Source: Streptomyces sp. TLI_235
GTDB taxonomy: Bacteria; Actinomycetota; Actinomycetes; Streptomycetales; Streptomycetaceae
DNA length: 64,000 nucleotides
Direction of reading: 5' to 3'
NCBI GenBank assembly: GCA_002300355.1
Contig: NSGV01000001.1
Coordinates: forward strand, 744,001 to 808,000
Below are positions 45,022 through 54,525 of the stretch, piece after piece; the stretch's first letter is position 1, and each line of letters opens with the position of its first letter. The notes below the pieces were generated by a model, which made no database searches, was not told the DNA's origin, and saw only the letters and a list, made by a program, of their open reading frames with translations. The position numbers and the translations under genes are program-made.

Positions 45022-47214
45022 GTGAAGCAGGTTGTGCAGAACTACAAGAGCGGCGAGCTTGCGGTGCTCGACGTGCCGGTGCCGGGGTGCAAGCCCGGCG
45101 GTGTGCTGGTCCGCAGCGTCTTCTCGCTGATATCCACCGGAACCGAGCTCATGAAGGTGTCCGAGGCCGGCATGTCGATGCTGGGCAAGGCCCGCTCCCG
45201 TCCGGACCAGGTGGCCAAGGTCATGCAGAGCGTGGCCACCAACGGACTGCCCGCCACCTACCGCAAGGTGATGGGCAAGCTGGACTCCTACACGCCGTTG
45301 GGCTACTCGCTGTGCGGGGTGGTCGAACAGGTCGGTGCCGGAATCGACGACGTGAAGGTCGGCGACCTGGTGGCCTGCGCCGGCAACGAGCACGCGTTGC
45401 ACGCCGAGTTGAACTGGGTGCCCGGGAACCTCTACACCCCGGTACCGGACGGCTTGGCGCCGCGGCATGCGGCGTTCGGCACCGTCGGGTCGATCGCGTT
45501 GCAGGGCGTCCGGCAGGGCGAGCCGCAGCTCGGCGAGGTGGCGCTGGTCATCGGCCTCGGGTTGATCGGGCAGCTGGTGGTGCAACTCCTCGCCGCCGCG
45601 GGGGTGCGCGTCGTCGGCGCCGACCCGGACCCGGCGCGCTGCGAACTCGCCGAGCGCCTGGGCGCGGCGGCCTGCGGCGACCCCTCGTCCGCGGCCGTGG
45701 AGACCGCCGTCGCCGAGCTCACCGGCGGTCACGGCGTGGACCAGGTGTACCTGGCCGCCGGCGGCGGCAGCAACCAGCCCGTCGAGCTGGCAGCCCGGTT
45801 GAGCCGGGATCGCGGCCGGGTCGTCGACATCGGCAAGTGCCGCCTGGACCTGCCGTGGAACGCGTACTACGAGAAGGAGCTCGACGTCCGGTTCTCCCGC
45901 TCGTACGGCCCCGGGCGCTACGACCCGGAGTACGAGCTGGAGGGGCGGGACTACCCGATCGGCTACGTGCGCTGGACCGAGCGCCGCAACCTGGCGTGCT
46001 TCCTCGACCTGATGGCCCGCGGCCGCGTCGACGTGGAACCCCTGATCTCCCACATCGCCGACTTCGACGACGCCGTCGAGACGTACCAGCGCCTGAAGGA
46101 CGGCGAGTTGAAGGCGGTGGCGGTGCTGTTCCGGTACCCCGACGCCTCTGGGGAGGAGACGGCGCAGGCCCCGGCGGTGGCGGTGCCCGCGGTGCGGCGC
46201 GACGGCCCGGCGCCCGTCCTGGCCCGACCCGCCGGGACGCCGGTGCGGCTGGCGTTCGTCGGCGCGGGGAACTACGCGACGTCGATGCTGCTGCCGCACC
46301 TGGAACAGCGTGACGGTGTCGTGCTGTCCACGGTCGTCACCACGACGGCGCTGTCCGCAGCCAACGCCCAGCGGAAGTTCGGCTTCGCCCGGGCGACCAC
46401 CGATCTCGACGCCGTGCTCGGCGACCCGTCCATCGACGCGGTGTTCGTGGTCACCCGGCACAGCTCGCACGCCGACCTGACCCGCAAGGCGCTGCTCGCC
46501 GGCAAGACGGTGTTCGTGGAGAAGCCGCTGGCCCTCACCGAGGACGAACTGGCCGGTGTGCTCGCGGCGGTGGAGGAGTCCGGCAACGACCGGTTGCAGG
46601 TGGGCTTCAACCGCCGGTTCGCACCGCTGCTGCGCGAGGCCAGGAACCGGTTCGGCGCCCGGACCGGTCCGGCGAGCCTGCGCTACCTGGTCAACGCGGG
46701 CCGGCTGCAGCACGGCAGCTGGTACCTCCAGCAGGGCACGGAGGGCTCGCGGTTCGTCGGCGAGGGCGGGCACTTCATCGACACGGCGAGCTGGCTGCTG
46801 GACGCCGACCCGGTCTCGGTGTACGCGGTCGCCCCGGCCGGCAACGAGGACCTCCAGGTCGTGCTGCGCTACCCGGACGGCTCCACCGCCACCCTCAGCT
46901 ACGTGACCACCGGCGCGTCCGGCTTCCCCAAGGAGACGCTGGACCTCGTCGCGGACGGCAAGGTGCTGAAGCTCGACGACTTCGTCCGCGCCGCTGTCTA
47001 CGACGGCCGCCCCCGGCGGTGGGTCAGCTCGCGGCTGCCGAAGGCCCGGGACAAGGGCCAGTCCGCGGAGCTGGCCGCGTTCATCAAGGCCGTGCGGACC
47101 GGCGGGCCGATGCCGGTTCCGCTGGAGTCGCTGGTCGCCACCACGGCGGCCACCCTCGCCGTGCAGGCCGGCCTGGCCGGCGGGGCGCCCGTGACCCTGG
47201 CGAGGGCGCGATGA
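45022..47214 (+). CDS. Bi-domain oxidoreductase (zinc-type alcohol dehydrogenase fused to Gfo/Idh/MocA)
   Basis: 730 residues. The N-terminal half (1-370) is a medium-chain dehydrogenase-like domain (LVIGLGLIGQLVVQLLAAAG as nucleotide site). The C-terminal half (405-725) is a Gfo/Idh/MocA oxidoreductase with RLAFVGAGNYATSMLLPHL, VFVEKPLAL and the catalytic-region GEGGHFIDTASWL. Such fusions recur beside heparinase-type genes in polysaccharide clusters, but their substrate is not established. The ATG has GAGGGGA upstream; the stop overlaps the next start. Confidence 0.92.
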   Translation: MKQVVQNYKSGELAVLDVPVPGCKPGGVLVRSVFSLISTGTELMKVSEAGMSMLGKARSRPDQVAKVMQSVATNGLPATYRKVMGKLDSYTPLGYSLCGVVEQVGAGIDDVKVGDLVACAGNEHALHAELNWVPGNLYTPVPDGLAPRHAAFGTVGSIALQGVRQGEPQLGEVALVIGLGLIGQLVVQLLAAAGVRVVGADPDPARCELAERLGAAACGDPSSAAVETAVAELTGGHGVDQVYLAAGGGSNQPVELAARLSRDRGRVVDIGKCRLDLPWNAYYEKELDVRFSRSYGPGRYDPEYELEGRDYPIGYVRWTERRNLACFLDLMARGRVDVEPLISHIADFDDAVETYQRLKDGELKAVAVLFRYPDASGEETAQAPAVAVPAVRRDGPAPVLARPAGTPVRLAFVGAGNYATSMLLPHLEQRDGVVLSTVVTTTALSAANAQRKFGFARATTDLDAVLGDPSIDAVFVVTRHSSHADLTRKALLAGKTVFVEKPLALTEDELAGVLAAVEESGNDRLQVGFNRRFAPLLREARNRFGARTGPASLRYLVNAGRLQHGSWYLQQGTEGSRFVGEGGHFIDTASWLLDADPVSVYAVAPAGNEDLQVVLRYPDGSTATLSYVTTGASGFPKETLDLVADGKVLKLDDFVRAAVYDGRPRRWVSSRLPKARDKGQSAELAAFIKAVRTGGPMPVPLESLVATTAATLAVQAGLAGGAPVTLARAR

Positions 47215-49175
47215 CCATGGGCCCGGGCTGGTATCTGCGGCGGCTTTCCCGGATGGGACCGCAGGAGGTCGGCGGCCGGGTGGGCGACGCGGTGCGCAGG
47301 CGGCGGTGGCGGTCGGCGCCGCCGGAGTGCCCGCCCGTGACGGACGCCCGGTTCACCTCGGTGCTGCCCGCCGGGGCGGTCGCCGCGGTGCCACCGGACG
47401 CCGCGAAGCGCCTCGTCGCCGAGGCGGACCGGTTGATGGACGGGCACGCGGAGTACTTCGGGGAGGCCCGGGACGACCTGGCCGCCCCCGACTGGTGGCG
47501 CGACCCGAGGACCGGGCGGCGGGCGCCGTCCGGCTACGCCTTCGACGTGCCGTACCGGAGCGAGGACGCGGTCGGGGACATCAAGCAGATCTGGGAACTG
47601 TCCCGGCACCAGTACCTGACCGTGCTCGCCGCCGCCTACGCGGTCACCGGGAACGAGCGGTACGCCGAACGCGTGGCCGAGCACCTGCGGTCGTGGTGGG
47701 CGGCCAACCCGCCGCTGCGCGGCGTGCACTGGATCAGCGGCATCGAGCTGGGCATCCGGTTGCTGTCCTGGGTGTGGGTGCGCCGGCTGCTCGACGGCTG
47801 GCCGGGCGCGGCCGGGCTGTTCGAGGACAACCCGGTGGCGCTGAATCAGATCTGGCACCACCAGCGCTGGTTGGCCGCCTTCCCCAGCCGGGGGTCGTCG
47901 GCGAACAACCACGTCATCGCCGAGACCGCCGGGCAGTTCGCCGCGGCCTGCGCGTTCGGGTGGTTCCCCTCCTCGACGCGTTGGCGGTCCGCCGCGCTGC
48001 GGTCGCTGGAGCGGCACCTGCGCGCCAACACCTTCCCCTCCGGCCTCAACCGCGAGCTGGCCACCGAGTACCACGGGCTCGTACTGGAGCTCGGCCTGGC
48101 CGCGGTGGCCGAGGCGGACGCCGCGGCCGTGCCGGTCCCCGCGTCCGTCCGGCTCGTCCTGCTGCGGATGACCGACGCGCTCGCGGCCGTCGTGGACACC
48201 AGGTTGCGGCCCCCGCGCCAGGGGGATGCGGACGACGGGCACGGTCTGGTCCTGGACGGCGCGGGCACCGACCGCTGGGGCTCGCTGCTGGCCACCGGGG
48301 ACGTCGTGTTCGGCAGGCTCGCCTGGTGGCCGGCGGTGACCGGCACCGATGTGCGCACCACGCTGCTGGCCGCGCTCGTCCGGCCGTACGCGCGGAACGC
48401 CAGCGCCGACAAATGCAGCGTGACCCGCCCTGCCGACCGGCCGGCCCACTTCGCCGACGCGGGCATGACCGTCCTGCGCGGTCCGGAGGAGATCTGGTGC
48501 CGCTGCGACGGCGGTCCGCACGGGTTCCTGTCCATCGCCGCGCACGCCCACGCGGACGCGCTGTCCGTCGAGGTCCGGCACGACGGGGTCGACGTGCTCG
48601 CCGACCCCGGGACGTTCTGCTATCACGGGCAGCCCGAGTGGCGCCGGTACTTCCGGTCGACCCTGGGCCACAACACCCTGCAGGTGGACGGCGGTGACCA
48701 GTCCGTCTCCGGCGGCCCGTTCCTGTGGACCCGGCACGCCCGCAGCCGGGTCCTGGTCGCGGACACCTCCGACGAGGGCGTGGCCCGCTGGAGTGCCGAG
48801 CACGACGGCTACCGGCAGTCGGTGCACCGCCGCCGGGTGGAGCTGACCGCCGCGACCCGGGCGCTGCGGATCGTCGACGAGGTGCGCGGACCGCGCCGGG
48901 CCGTGCGCCTGGCGTTCCACCTCGGCCCGGCGGTCACCGCGGACCTGACGGGCGACCGGGCCGCGCTCACCTGGACCCGGGACGGCGAGGACCGCTCCGC
49001 GGTGCTCGCCCTGCCCGGGGAGCTGTCCTGGTCGGCGCACCGCGGCGAGACCGACCCGCCGCTGGGCTGGTACTCCCCCGGCTTCGGCCGCAAGGAACCG
49101 GCCACCACGCTGGTCGGCACCGGCTTCGCCGACGGCGCGCAGGAGTTGACCACCGTACTCAGGTTCCGGGGCTAG
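47211..49175 (+). CDS. Heparinase II/III-family protein (polysaccharide lyase-like)
   Basis: 654 residues from the ATG in the ATGA overlap (ATG 47217 is an alternative). The N-terminal (alpha/alpha) barrel includes SYRSEDAVGDIKQIWELSRH-like DVPYRSEDAVGDIKQIWEL and FPSRGSSANNHVIAETAGQ. The C-terminal beta-sandwich includes AHAHADALSVEVRHDG, LADPGTFCYH and GHNTLQVDG, the Heparinase_II_III signatures. No signal peptide is visible, so if it acts on polymer it does so inside or without Sec export. It may trim or edit a uronic-acid-containing chain. Confidence 0.9.
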   Translation: MTMGPGWYLRRLSRMGPQEVGGRVGDAVRRRRWRSAPPECPPVTDARFTSVLPAGAVAAVPPDAAKRLVAEADRLMDGHAEYFGEARDDLAAPDWWRDPRTGRRAPSGYAFDVPYRSEDAVGDIKQIWELSRHQYLTVLAAAYAVTGNERYAERVAEHLRSWWAANPPLRGVHWISGIELGIRLLSWVWVRRLLDGWPGAAGLFEDNPVALNQIWHHQRWLAAFPSRGSSANNHVIAETAGQFAAACAFGWFPSSTRWRSAALRSLERHLRANTFPSGLNRELATEYHGLVLELGLAAVAEADAAAVPVPASVRLVLLRMTDALAAVVDTRLRPPRQGDADDGHGLVLDGAGTDRWGSLLATGDVVFGRLAWWPAVTGTDVRTTLLAALVRPYARNASADKCSVTRPADRPAHFADAGMTVLRGPEEIWCRCDGGPHGFLSIAAHAHADALSVEVRHDGVDVLADPGTFCYHGQPEWRRYFRSTLGHNTLQVDGGDQSVSGGPFLWTRHARSRVLVADTSDEGVARWSAEHDGYRQSVHRRRVELTAATRALRIVDEVRGPRRAVRLAFHLGPAVTADLTGDRAALTWTRDGEDRSAVLALPGELSWSAHRGETDPPLGWYSPGFGRKEPATTLVGTGFADGAQELTTVLRFRG

Positions 49176-49183
49176 GGGGGCGG

Positions 49184-50710
49184 GTGGGGATCACGAGGTG
49201 GCGCCGGGGGGCGTCGGCGCTGACGCTGGCCCTGCTGGTGGCGACCGGCTGTACGAGTACGCCGGACGCCCCGGCGGAGGCGACCGCCACGCCGTCCGGG
49301 CCCGTGGCCGTGGCCGTGGCCCGGGTGTGCGCCGAGCCCGCGGCCGGGCCGACGAGCGCGCCGGCGGGCGCGGTGACGGTCGACCCCGCGGTGGTCGGTG
49401 ATCTGGCGGCGAAGACCAGGAGCAACCCCCCGCACACCACGTTCTGGCTGCTCCCGGGCACGCACACGCTCGAACCGGACCGCTACGCCCAGGTCGTGAC
49501 CAAGGAGGGGGACACCTATCTCGGCGCGCCGGGCGCGGTGCTCGACGGCCGGAAGACCAACAACTACGCGTTCAGCGGCACCGCCCCCGACGTGACCATC
49601 CGCTACCTGACCGTGCAGGGTTTCGTCGCCCCGCACGACGAGGGCGTGGTCAACCACGACATGGCCGACGGGTGGGTGATCGAGCACGCGACGATCCAGC
49701 ACAACTCCGGCGCCGGGCTGATGGCCGGTGCCCGCCAGCAGGTCCGCGCCAGCTGCCTGCGCGCCAACGGACAGTACGGAATGAACGCGTACAAGACCGG
49801 CGGCCCCATCAAGGGCCTGCTGGTCGAGGGCAACGAGGTCGTGGGCAACAACACCGACGACTGGGAGGGGCAGCAGCCGGGCTGCGGCTGCACCGGAGGC
49901 ATCAAGTTCTGGGCCGTCGACGGCGCCGACATCCGCGGCAACTGGGTGCACGACAACCGCGGAGCCGGCTTGTGGGCGGACACCAACAACAACGACTTCC
50001 GCATCGAGGACAATGTGCTGGAGGCCAACGACGGTGCCGCGCTGGTGTACGAGGCCAGCTACAACGCGGTCATCCGGCACAACACGATCCGGCACAACAA
50101 CTGGGTCGAGGGCCGCAGATCCGCCGACCGCGGCGACAACTTCCCTTATCCGACCGTCTACCTGTCCGAGTCCGGCGGCGAACCACGGATCCCGGCCCGC
50201 ACCGACAGGATCGAGATCGACCGGAACGTGCTGGAGGACAACTGGTCCGGGATCACCCTGTGGGAGAACGCCGACCGGTTCTGCAACAGCCCAGCCAACA
50301 CCTCGTCCGGTGACTGCACGCTGCTGGTGAAGAACACCGGCCGCTGTACCCGGCCGGCGATCGCCACCGCACCGCTCTACGCCGACTGCCGGTGGAAGAC
50401 CCAGCGGGTGGACGTCCACGACAACCGCTTCACGCTGAACCCGTCCGTCGTCGGCTGCACGACGAAGTGCGGCCGGATGGCGGTGCTGGCGAACTACGGC
50501 ACCTACCCGGACTGGTCGCCGTACAAGGGCGAACCGGTGGCCGAGGCGATCACCGGCAAGCAGCAGAACCGCTGGCACGACAACACCTATGTCGGACCGT
50601 GGAGCTTCGTCGCCCACGACCCGAGCCGGACGCTCGACTTCGGGCAGTGGCAGGGCGCGCCGTACCGGCAGGACGCGGGCAGCACCTTCCAGCCGCGGAC
50701 CGGTGGTTGA
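49184..50710 (+). CDS. Right-handed beta-helix lipoprotein
   Basis: 508 residues. GTG 49184 follows a G-rich ribosome site. A signal peptide ends at a lipobox (LLVATGC, Cys near 22), so the protein is probably anchored outside the membrane. Residues 90-420 have parallel beta-helix repeats rich in Asn and His (IQHNSGAGLMAG, NWVHDNRGAGLWADTNNNDF, IRHNTIRHNN). This fold is common in pectate lyases and in alginate C5-epimerases; either activity is possible on the uronic-acid polymer proposed for this operon, but catalytic residues cannot be assigned. Confidence 0.87.
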   Translation: MGITRWRRGASALTLALLVATGCTSTPDAPAEATATPSGPVAVAVARVCAEPAAGPTSAPAGAVTVDPAVVGDLAAKTRSNPPHTTFWLLPGTHTLEPDRYAQVVTKEGDTYLGAPGAVLDGRKTNNYAFSGTAPDVTIRYLTVQGFVAPHDEGVVNHDMADGWVIEHATIQHNSGAGLMAGARQQVRASCLRANGQYGMNAYKTGGPIKGLLVEGNEVVGNNTDDWEGQQPGCGCTGGIKFWAVDGADIRGNWVHDNRGAGLWADTNNNDFRIEDNVLEANDGAALVYEASYNAVIRHNTIRHNNWVEGRRSADRGDNFPYPTVYLSESGGEPRIPARTDRIEIDRNVLEDNWSGITLWENADRFCNSPANTSSGDCTLLVKNTGRCTRPAIATAPLYADCRWKTQRVDVHDNRFTLNPSVVGCTTKCGRMAVLANYGTYPDWSPYKGEPVAEAITGKQQNRWHDNTYVGPWSFVAHDPSRTLDFGQWQGAPYRQDAGSTFQPRTGG

Positions 50711-50711
50711 G

Positions 50712-52016
50712 ATGGGACGGGACCTGACGCGCGACGGGACGCCGCACGGACCGGACACCACGGGCACGCGGCCCGGCGCCGAACCGCGCCCCGCCGGCCC
50801 GTCGAAGACCGTCGAGCTGATCTGGGGGCTGCTGATCCTCAACACGCTCGGCTCCGCCGGGGCGCGGACCATCGTCCCGCTCCCCCGCTCCCTCATCCAG
50901 ATGGCCACCATGGGCGCGCTGGCCACCGCGTTCGCGCTGGCGCTCGTCCTCAACCTCCGGTTACGCATCCGGGCCAGCGCCTTCCTGTTCCTGCTCACCC
51001 TGCTGCTGGTGCTGAGCGTGATCTCCAGCGCGAACCTGGAGTCCGGGTTCGGCGCGCTGTTCCGCTGCTTCCGGCTGACGCTCTTCGTCAGCACACTGTG
51101 GCTGCTCAGCCGCTGGTGGGACGGCAGCCCGACGTTCGTCCGGTTCCACATCCGGATGTACTTCGCGGTGCTCGTGTCGGTGGCCGCCGGACTGGTCGCC
51201 TCACCGGGCGCGGCCATGCCCGACCTCTACGGCGGACGGCTGGTCGGCGCGCTGTGGCCGCTCACCCCGCCGCAGATCGGACAGTACGCCGCGGTGATCA
51301 TCGGGCTCACCGTGCTGCTCCTGCTGGACCGCCGGACCAGCGGGGCGAGCGCGGCGACGATCATCGCGCCCTCGCTCGTCCTGCTCGCGCTGACCCACAC
51401 CCGGACGGCCACCCTCGGCCTGATCATCGGCCTGGCGCTGGCGATCGGCTCGCTCATCATGACCAGCGCCGCCGCCCGCCGGTTCTTCAGCTGGGCGGTG
51501 CTGCTGGCCACCGTGGTCGGGGTGGGCCTGAGCTCGCTGCTCCAGGCCTGGTTCCTGCGCGGCCAGAGCCAGGAGAACTTCTCCAACCTCACCGGCCGGG
51601 CCAAGGTCTGGGACGCCCTGCTGGCGGCACCCCGGACGACGATGGAGCAGGTGTTCGGGATGGGGCTGGGCGACAAGTCCTTCGGCGGGCTGCCGATCGA
51701 CAACAGCTGGCTGGCCGTCTACAACGAACAGGGCCTGGCCGGGGTCGCCGTGGTGGCGGCGGTCTTCATCGTGCTGGGTGGCGTGGCGCTGCTGCGGCCG
51801 CCGTCGCCGGAGCGGGCCGCCGCGATCTTCCTGATCAGCTACTGCGCGATCGCCTCGTACACCGAGGCCGGGCTGGGCGACGCCTCGCCGTACCTGCTGC
51901 ACCTGACCGTGGCCGTCTCGCTGCTGGCGGCGCCGGCCGTGCCTGCCCCCCTTCCGACGCCTGCTGTCCCCCGGCAGCGCACCGCGCCCCGGGCCCAGCG
52001 AACGGAGCTCACCTGA
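50712..52016 (+). CDS. O-antigen ligase/Wzy-like polymerase
   Basis: 434 residues with about ten membrane segments (for example TVELIWGLLILNTLGSAGA, AFLFLLTLLLVLSVIS, VLLATVVGVGLSSLLQ). The central loop with LTGRAKVWDALLAAP and then NSWLAVYNEQG is the Wzy_C/O-antigen ligase signature. It probably polymerises lipid-linked repeat units outside the membrane. The hydrophilic first 35 residues and last 30 are cytoplasmic and low complexity. It starts one base after the lipoprotein stop region (ATG 50712) and ends just before the next gene. Confidence 0.87.
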   Translation: MGRDLTRDGTPHGPDTTGTRPGAEPRPAGPSKTVELIWGLLILNTLGSAGARTIVPLPRSLIQMATMGALATAFALALVLNLRLRIRASAFLFLLTLLLVLSVISSANLESGFGALFRCFRLTLFVSTLWLLSRWWDGSPTFVRFHIRMYFAVLVSVAAGLVASPGAAMPDLYGGRLVGALWPLTPPQIGQYAAVIIGLTVLLLLDRRTSGASAATIIAPSLVLLALTHTRTATLGLIIGLALAIGSLIMTSAAARRFFSWAVLLATVVGVGLSSLLQAWFLRGQSQENFSNLTGRAKVWDALLAAPRTTMEQVFGMGLGDKSFGGLPIDNSWLAVYNEQGLAGVAVVAAVFIVLGGVALLRPPSPERAAAIFLISYCAIASYTEAGLGDASPYLLHLTVAVSLLAAPAVPAPLPTPAVPRQRTAPRAQRTELT

Positions 52017-52017
52017 C

Positions 52018-53289
52018 ATGCACGTCCTCGTGGTGCACAACCGCTACGCCTCGGCGCAGCCGAGCGGGGAGAACAAGGTCGTCGACCAGGAGGTGGAGCT
52101 GCTGCGCGAGGCCGGCCACCGGGTCGAGGTGTTCGAACGGCGCAGCGACGACATCGCCACCCGGTCCCTGCCGGGCAAGGTGGCGGTGCCGCTGCTGGTG
52201 CCGTGGAACCCGGCGGTCCGCGCGGAGCTCGCCGCCAGACTCCGCGCCGACCGGCCGGACGTGGTGCACGTCCACAACGTCTTCCCCCTCCTGTCGCCCG
52301 CGGTGCTGGCCGCCTGCGCCGACACCGGCGTGCCCGCCGTCGCCACGCTGCACAACTACACCCAGATCTGCCCGCCGGGCACGCTGCAGCGGGACGGCCG
52401 GCCGTGCACCGAGTGCGTCGGGGCCACGCCGCTGCCCGCCGTCCGGCACGGCTGCTACCGGAACTCCCGGCTGGCGACGGTGCCGCTCGCGGTCAGCCTG
52501 GCGGTCAACCGGCGGCGGTGGTGGTCCGGCGTGGAGCGGTTCTTCTGCATCTCCGCGGCGCAGCGCGAGGTCCTGTCGCGGGCCGGCCTGCCGGCCGAAC
52601 GGCTGGCGGTGAAGCACAACTTCGTGCCCGACCCGGGCGCCTGCCGAACGGGCGCCGGCGAGCACCTGCTCTACCTCGGTCGACTCGCGGAGGCCAAGGG
52701 CGTGCGGCTGCTGATGGCCGCGTGGGACGAGATCGCCGCGGACGGCGGGGTGGGCGTACCGCTCGTGGTCGCCGGCGCGGGTCCGCTGGAGCGGGAGGTG
52801 ACCGCCTGGGCGGCGGGCCGGGACGACGTGCGGTACGTCGGCCTGTACGACCAGGCCCAGTGCCGGCAGGCCGTCGCCCGGTCGTTCGCCGTGGTGGCCC
52901 CCTCGACGTGGCTGGAGGCGTTCGGCCTGGTGGTCGTGGAGGCGATGGCGGCCGGGGTCCCGGCCGTCGCCGCCGGGCACGGCGCCTTCGTCGAACTCGT
53001 CGAGGACGGGGTGACCGGGTTGCTGCACCGGCCGGGCGAGGCGGCCTCGCTCGCGTCCTGCATCCGCCGGATCACGGCCGATCCGGACGGCAACCGGGAG
53101 ATGGGGCGGGCGGCCCGGCGCCGGTACGAGCAGGGCTTCAGTCCGGCCGTCGGGCTGGAGCGCCTGGTGGAGGGGTACCGCACCGCGATGGCGGCGCGGT
53201 CCGGCGGCGCGGACGGCGCGCCGCCGGTAGGGAACGGAAACGCTGGCTCGCGGCGGGGCACCCCGCGCGGGCGGGAATGGGGGCAGTAG
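52018..53289 (+). CDS. Glycosyltransferase family 4
   Basis: 423 residues. VVHNRYASAQPSGENKVVDQ opens an N-terminal Rossmann domain; VVHVHNVFPLLSPAVLA and LHNYTQICPPGTL follow. The C-terminal GT4 domain has LLYLGRLAEAKGVRLLM and the donor-site PSTWLEAFGLVVVEAMAAG. The Cys-containing insertion (CTECVGATPLPAVRHGCY) is typical of one GT4 subgroup that adds sugars to a lipid-linked intermediate. Acceptor and donor unknown. Confidence 0.92.
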   Translation: MHVLVVHNRYASAQPSGENKVVDQEVELLREAGHRVEVFERRSDDIATRSLPGKVAVPLLVPWNPAVRAELAARLRADRPDVVHVHNVFPLLSPAVLAACADTGVPAVATLHNYTQICPPGTLQRDGRPCTECVGATPLPAVRHGCYRNSRLATVPLAVSLAVNRRRWWSGVERFFCISAAQREVLSRAGLPAERLAVKHNFVPDPGACRTGAGEHLLYLGRLAEAKGVRLLMAAWDEIAADGGVGVPLVVAGAGPLEREVTAWAAGRDDVRYVGLYDQAQCRQAVARSFAVVAPSTWLEAFGLVVVEAMAAGVPAVAAGHGAFVELVEDGVTGLLHRPGEAASLASCIRRITADPDGNREMGRAARRRYEQGFSPAVGLERLVEGYRTAMAARSGGADGAPPVGNGNAGSRRGTPRGREWGQ

Positions 53290-54525
53290 ATGACACGATG
53301 CCGACTGTGCGGCTCGACGGCGCTGGGGAGCGTCGTCGACCTGGGGGCGACCCCGCCGTGCGAGAGCTTCCTCGCGGCCGACGAACTGGACCGGCCGGAA
53401 CCGACGTACCCGCTGCACCTGCGGGTCTGCACCGACTGCTGGCTCGCGCAGATCCCTCCGCTGATCACGCCGGAGGAAACCTTCACGCAGTACGCGTACT
53501 TCTCCTCGTACTCAACCTCCTGGGTGGAGCACGCGCGCACCTTCGTCGCCGAGGCCGTACCGCGGCTGCGTCTCGGCCCCGACTCCTTCGTGGTCGAGGT
53601 CGCGAGCAACGACGGCTACCTGCTCCGGCACGTGGTGGACCGGGGCATCCGCTGCCTCGGCATCGAACCGTCGGTGAACGTCGGCGCCGCGGCGCGGGAA
53701 TCGGGCGTTCCCACGCTCACGGAGTTCCTGGACCCGGCCACCGGCGCAGCCGTCCGCGCCGAGCACGGCCCGGCGGACCTGGTCGTCGCCAACAACGTGT
53801 ATGCGCACATCCCCGACGTGGTCGGATTCACCCGGGGGCTGCGTGCCCTGGTGTCCGACGACGGCTGGGTCTCCATCGAGGTGCAGCACCTGCTGACCCT
53901 GATCGAGGAGAACCAGTACGACACGATCTACCACGAGCACTTCCAGTACTACACGGTCGCGTCCGCGGCCCGGGCGCTGGAGAGCGGCGGACTCGCGCTC
54001 GTGGACGTCGAACTGCTGCCCACGCACGGCGGCTCCATCCGGCTGTGGGCCCGGCCGGCCGGGGTGGCCGGCGAGCCGACCCGGCGGGTGGCCGACGTAC
54101 TGGACCGGGAGAAGGCCGCCGGGCTGCAGGAGCTGTCCGGGTACACCGAGTTCTCCGCCCGGGTGGCGAAGGTGCGCCGGGACCTCCTGCGCTTCCTCGT
54201 CGAGGCGGCCGAGCGCGGGGAGACGGTCGTCGGCTACGGCGCCCCGGGCAAGGGCAACACCCTGCTCAACCACTGCGGCATCCGGCCCGACCTGCTCCCG
54301 TACACGGTCGACCGGAACCCCTACAAGCACGGCAGGTTCACCCCGGGCACCCGCATCCCGATCCTGCCACCCGAGCAGATCGCCACCGACCGGCCGGACT
54401 ACGTCCTCGTCCTCCCGTGGAACCTGCGGGACGAGCTGGTCGAGCAGTTGTCCTTCGTGCACGCCTGGGGCGGCCGGCTGGTCTTCCCCGTCCCGGAACT
54501 CAGCATTGTCGAGGTCAAGCCGTGA
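53290..54525 (+). CDS. Sugar C-methyltransferase (TylCIII/NovU-like)
   Basis: 411 residues starting directly at the previous stop. An N-terminal zinc-binding segment CRLCGSTAL with CTDCW (Methyltransf_13) is followed by the SAM site VVEVASNDGYLLRHV and the C-terminal Methyltransf_14 region VVGYGAPGKGNTLLNHCGI and TVDRNPYKHG. The signature IYHEHFQYYTV holds the catalytic His/Tyr pair of NDP-4-ketosugar C-methyltransferases. The family C-methylates 4-keto sugars at C3 (or C5), predicting a branched sugar. GTGA overlap with the cytidylyltransferase. Confidence 0.93.
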   Translation: MTRCRLCGSTALGSVVDLGATPPCESFLAADELDRPEPTYPLHLRVCTDCWLAQIPPLITPEETFTQYAYFSSYSTSWVEHARTFVAEAVPRLRLGPDSFVVEVASNDGYLLRHVVDRGIRCLGIEPSVNVGAAARESGVPTLTEFLDPATGAAVRAEHGPADLVVANNVYAHIPDVVGFTRGLRALVSDDGWVSIEVQHLLTLIEENQYDTIYHEHFQYYTVASAARALESGGLALVDVELLPTHGGSIRLWARPAGVAGEPTRRVADVLDREKAAGLQELSGYTEFSARVAKVRRDLLRFLVEAAERGETVVGYGAPGKGNTLLNHCGIRPDLLPYTVDRNPYKHGRFTPGTRIPILPPEQIATDRPDYVLVLPWNLRDELVEQLSFVHAWGGRLVFPVPELSIVEVKP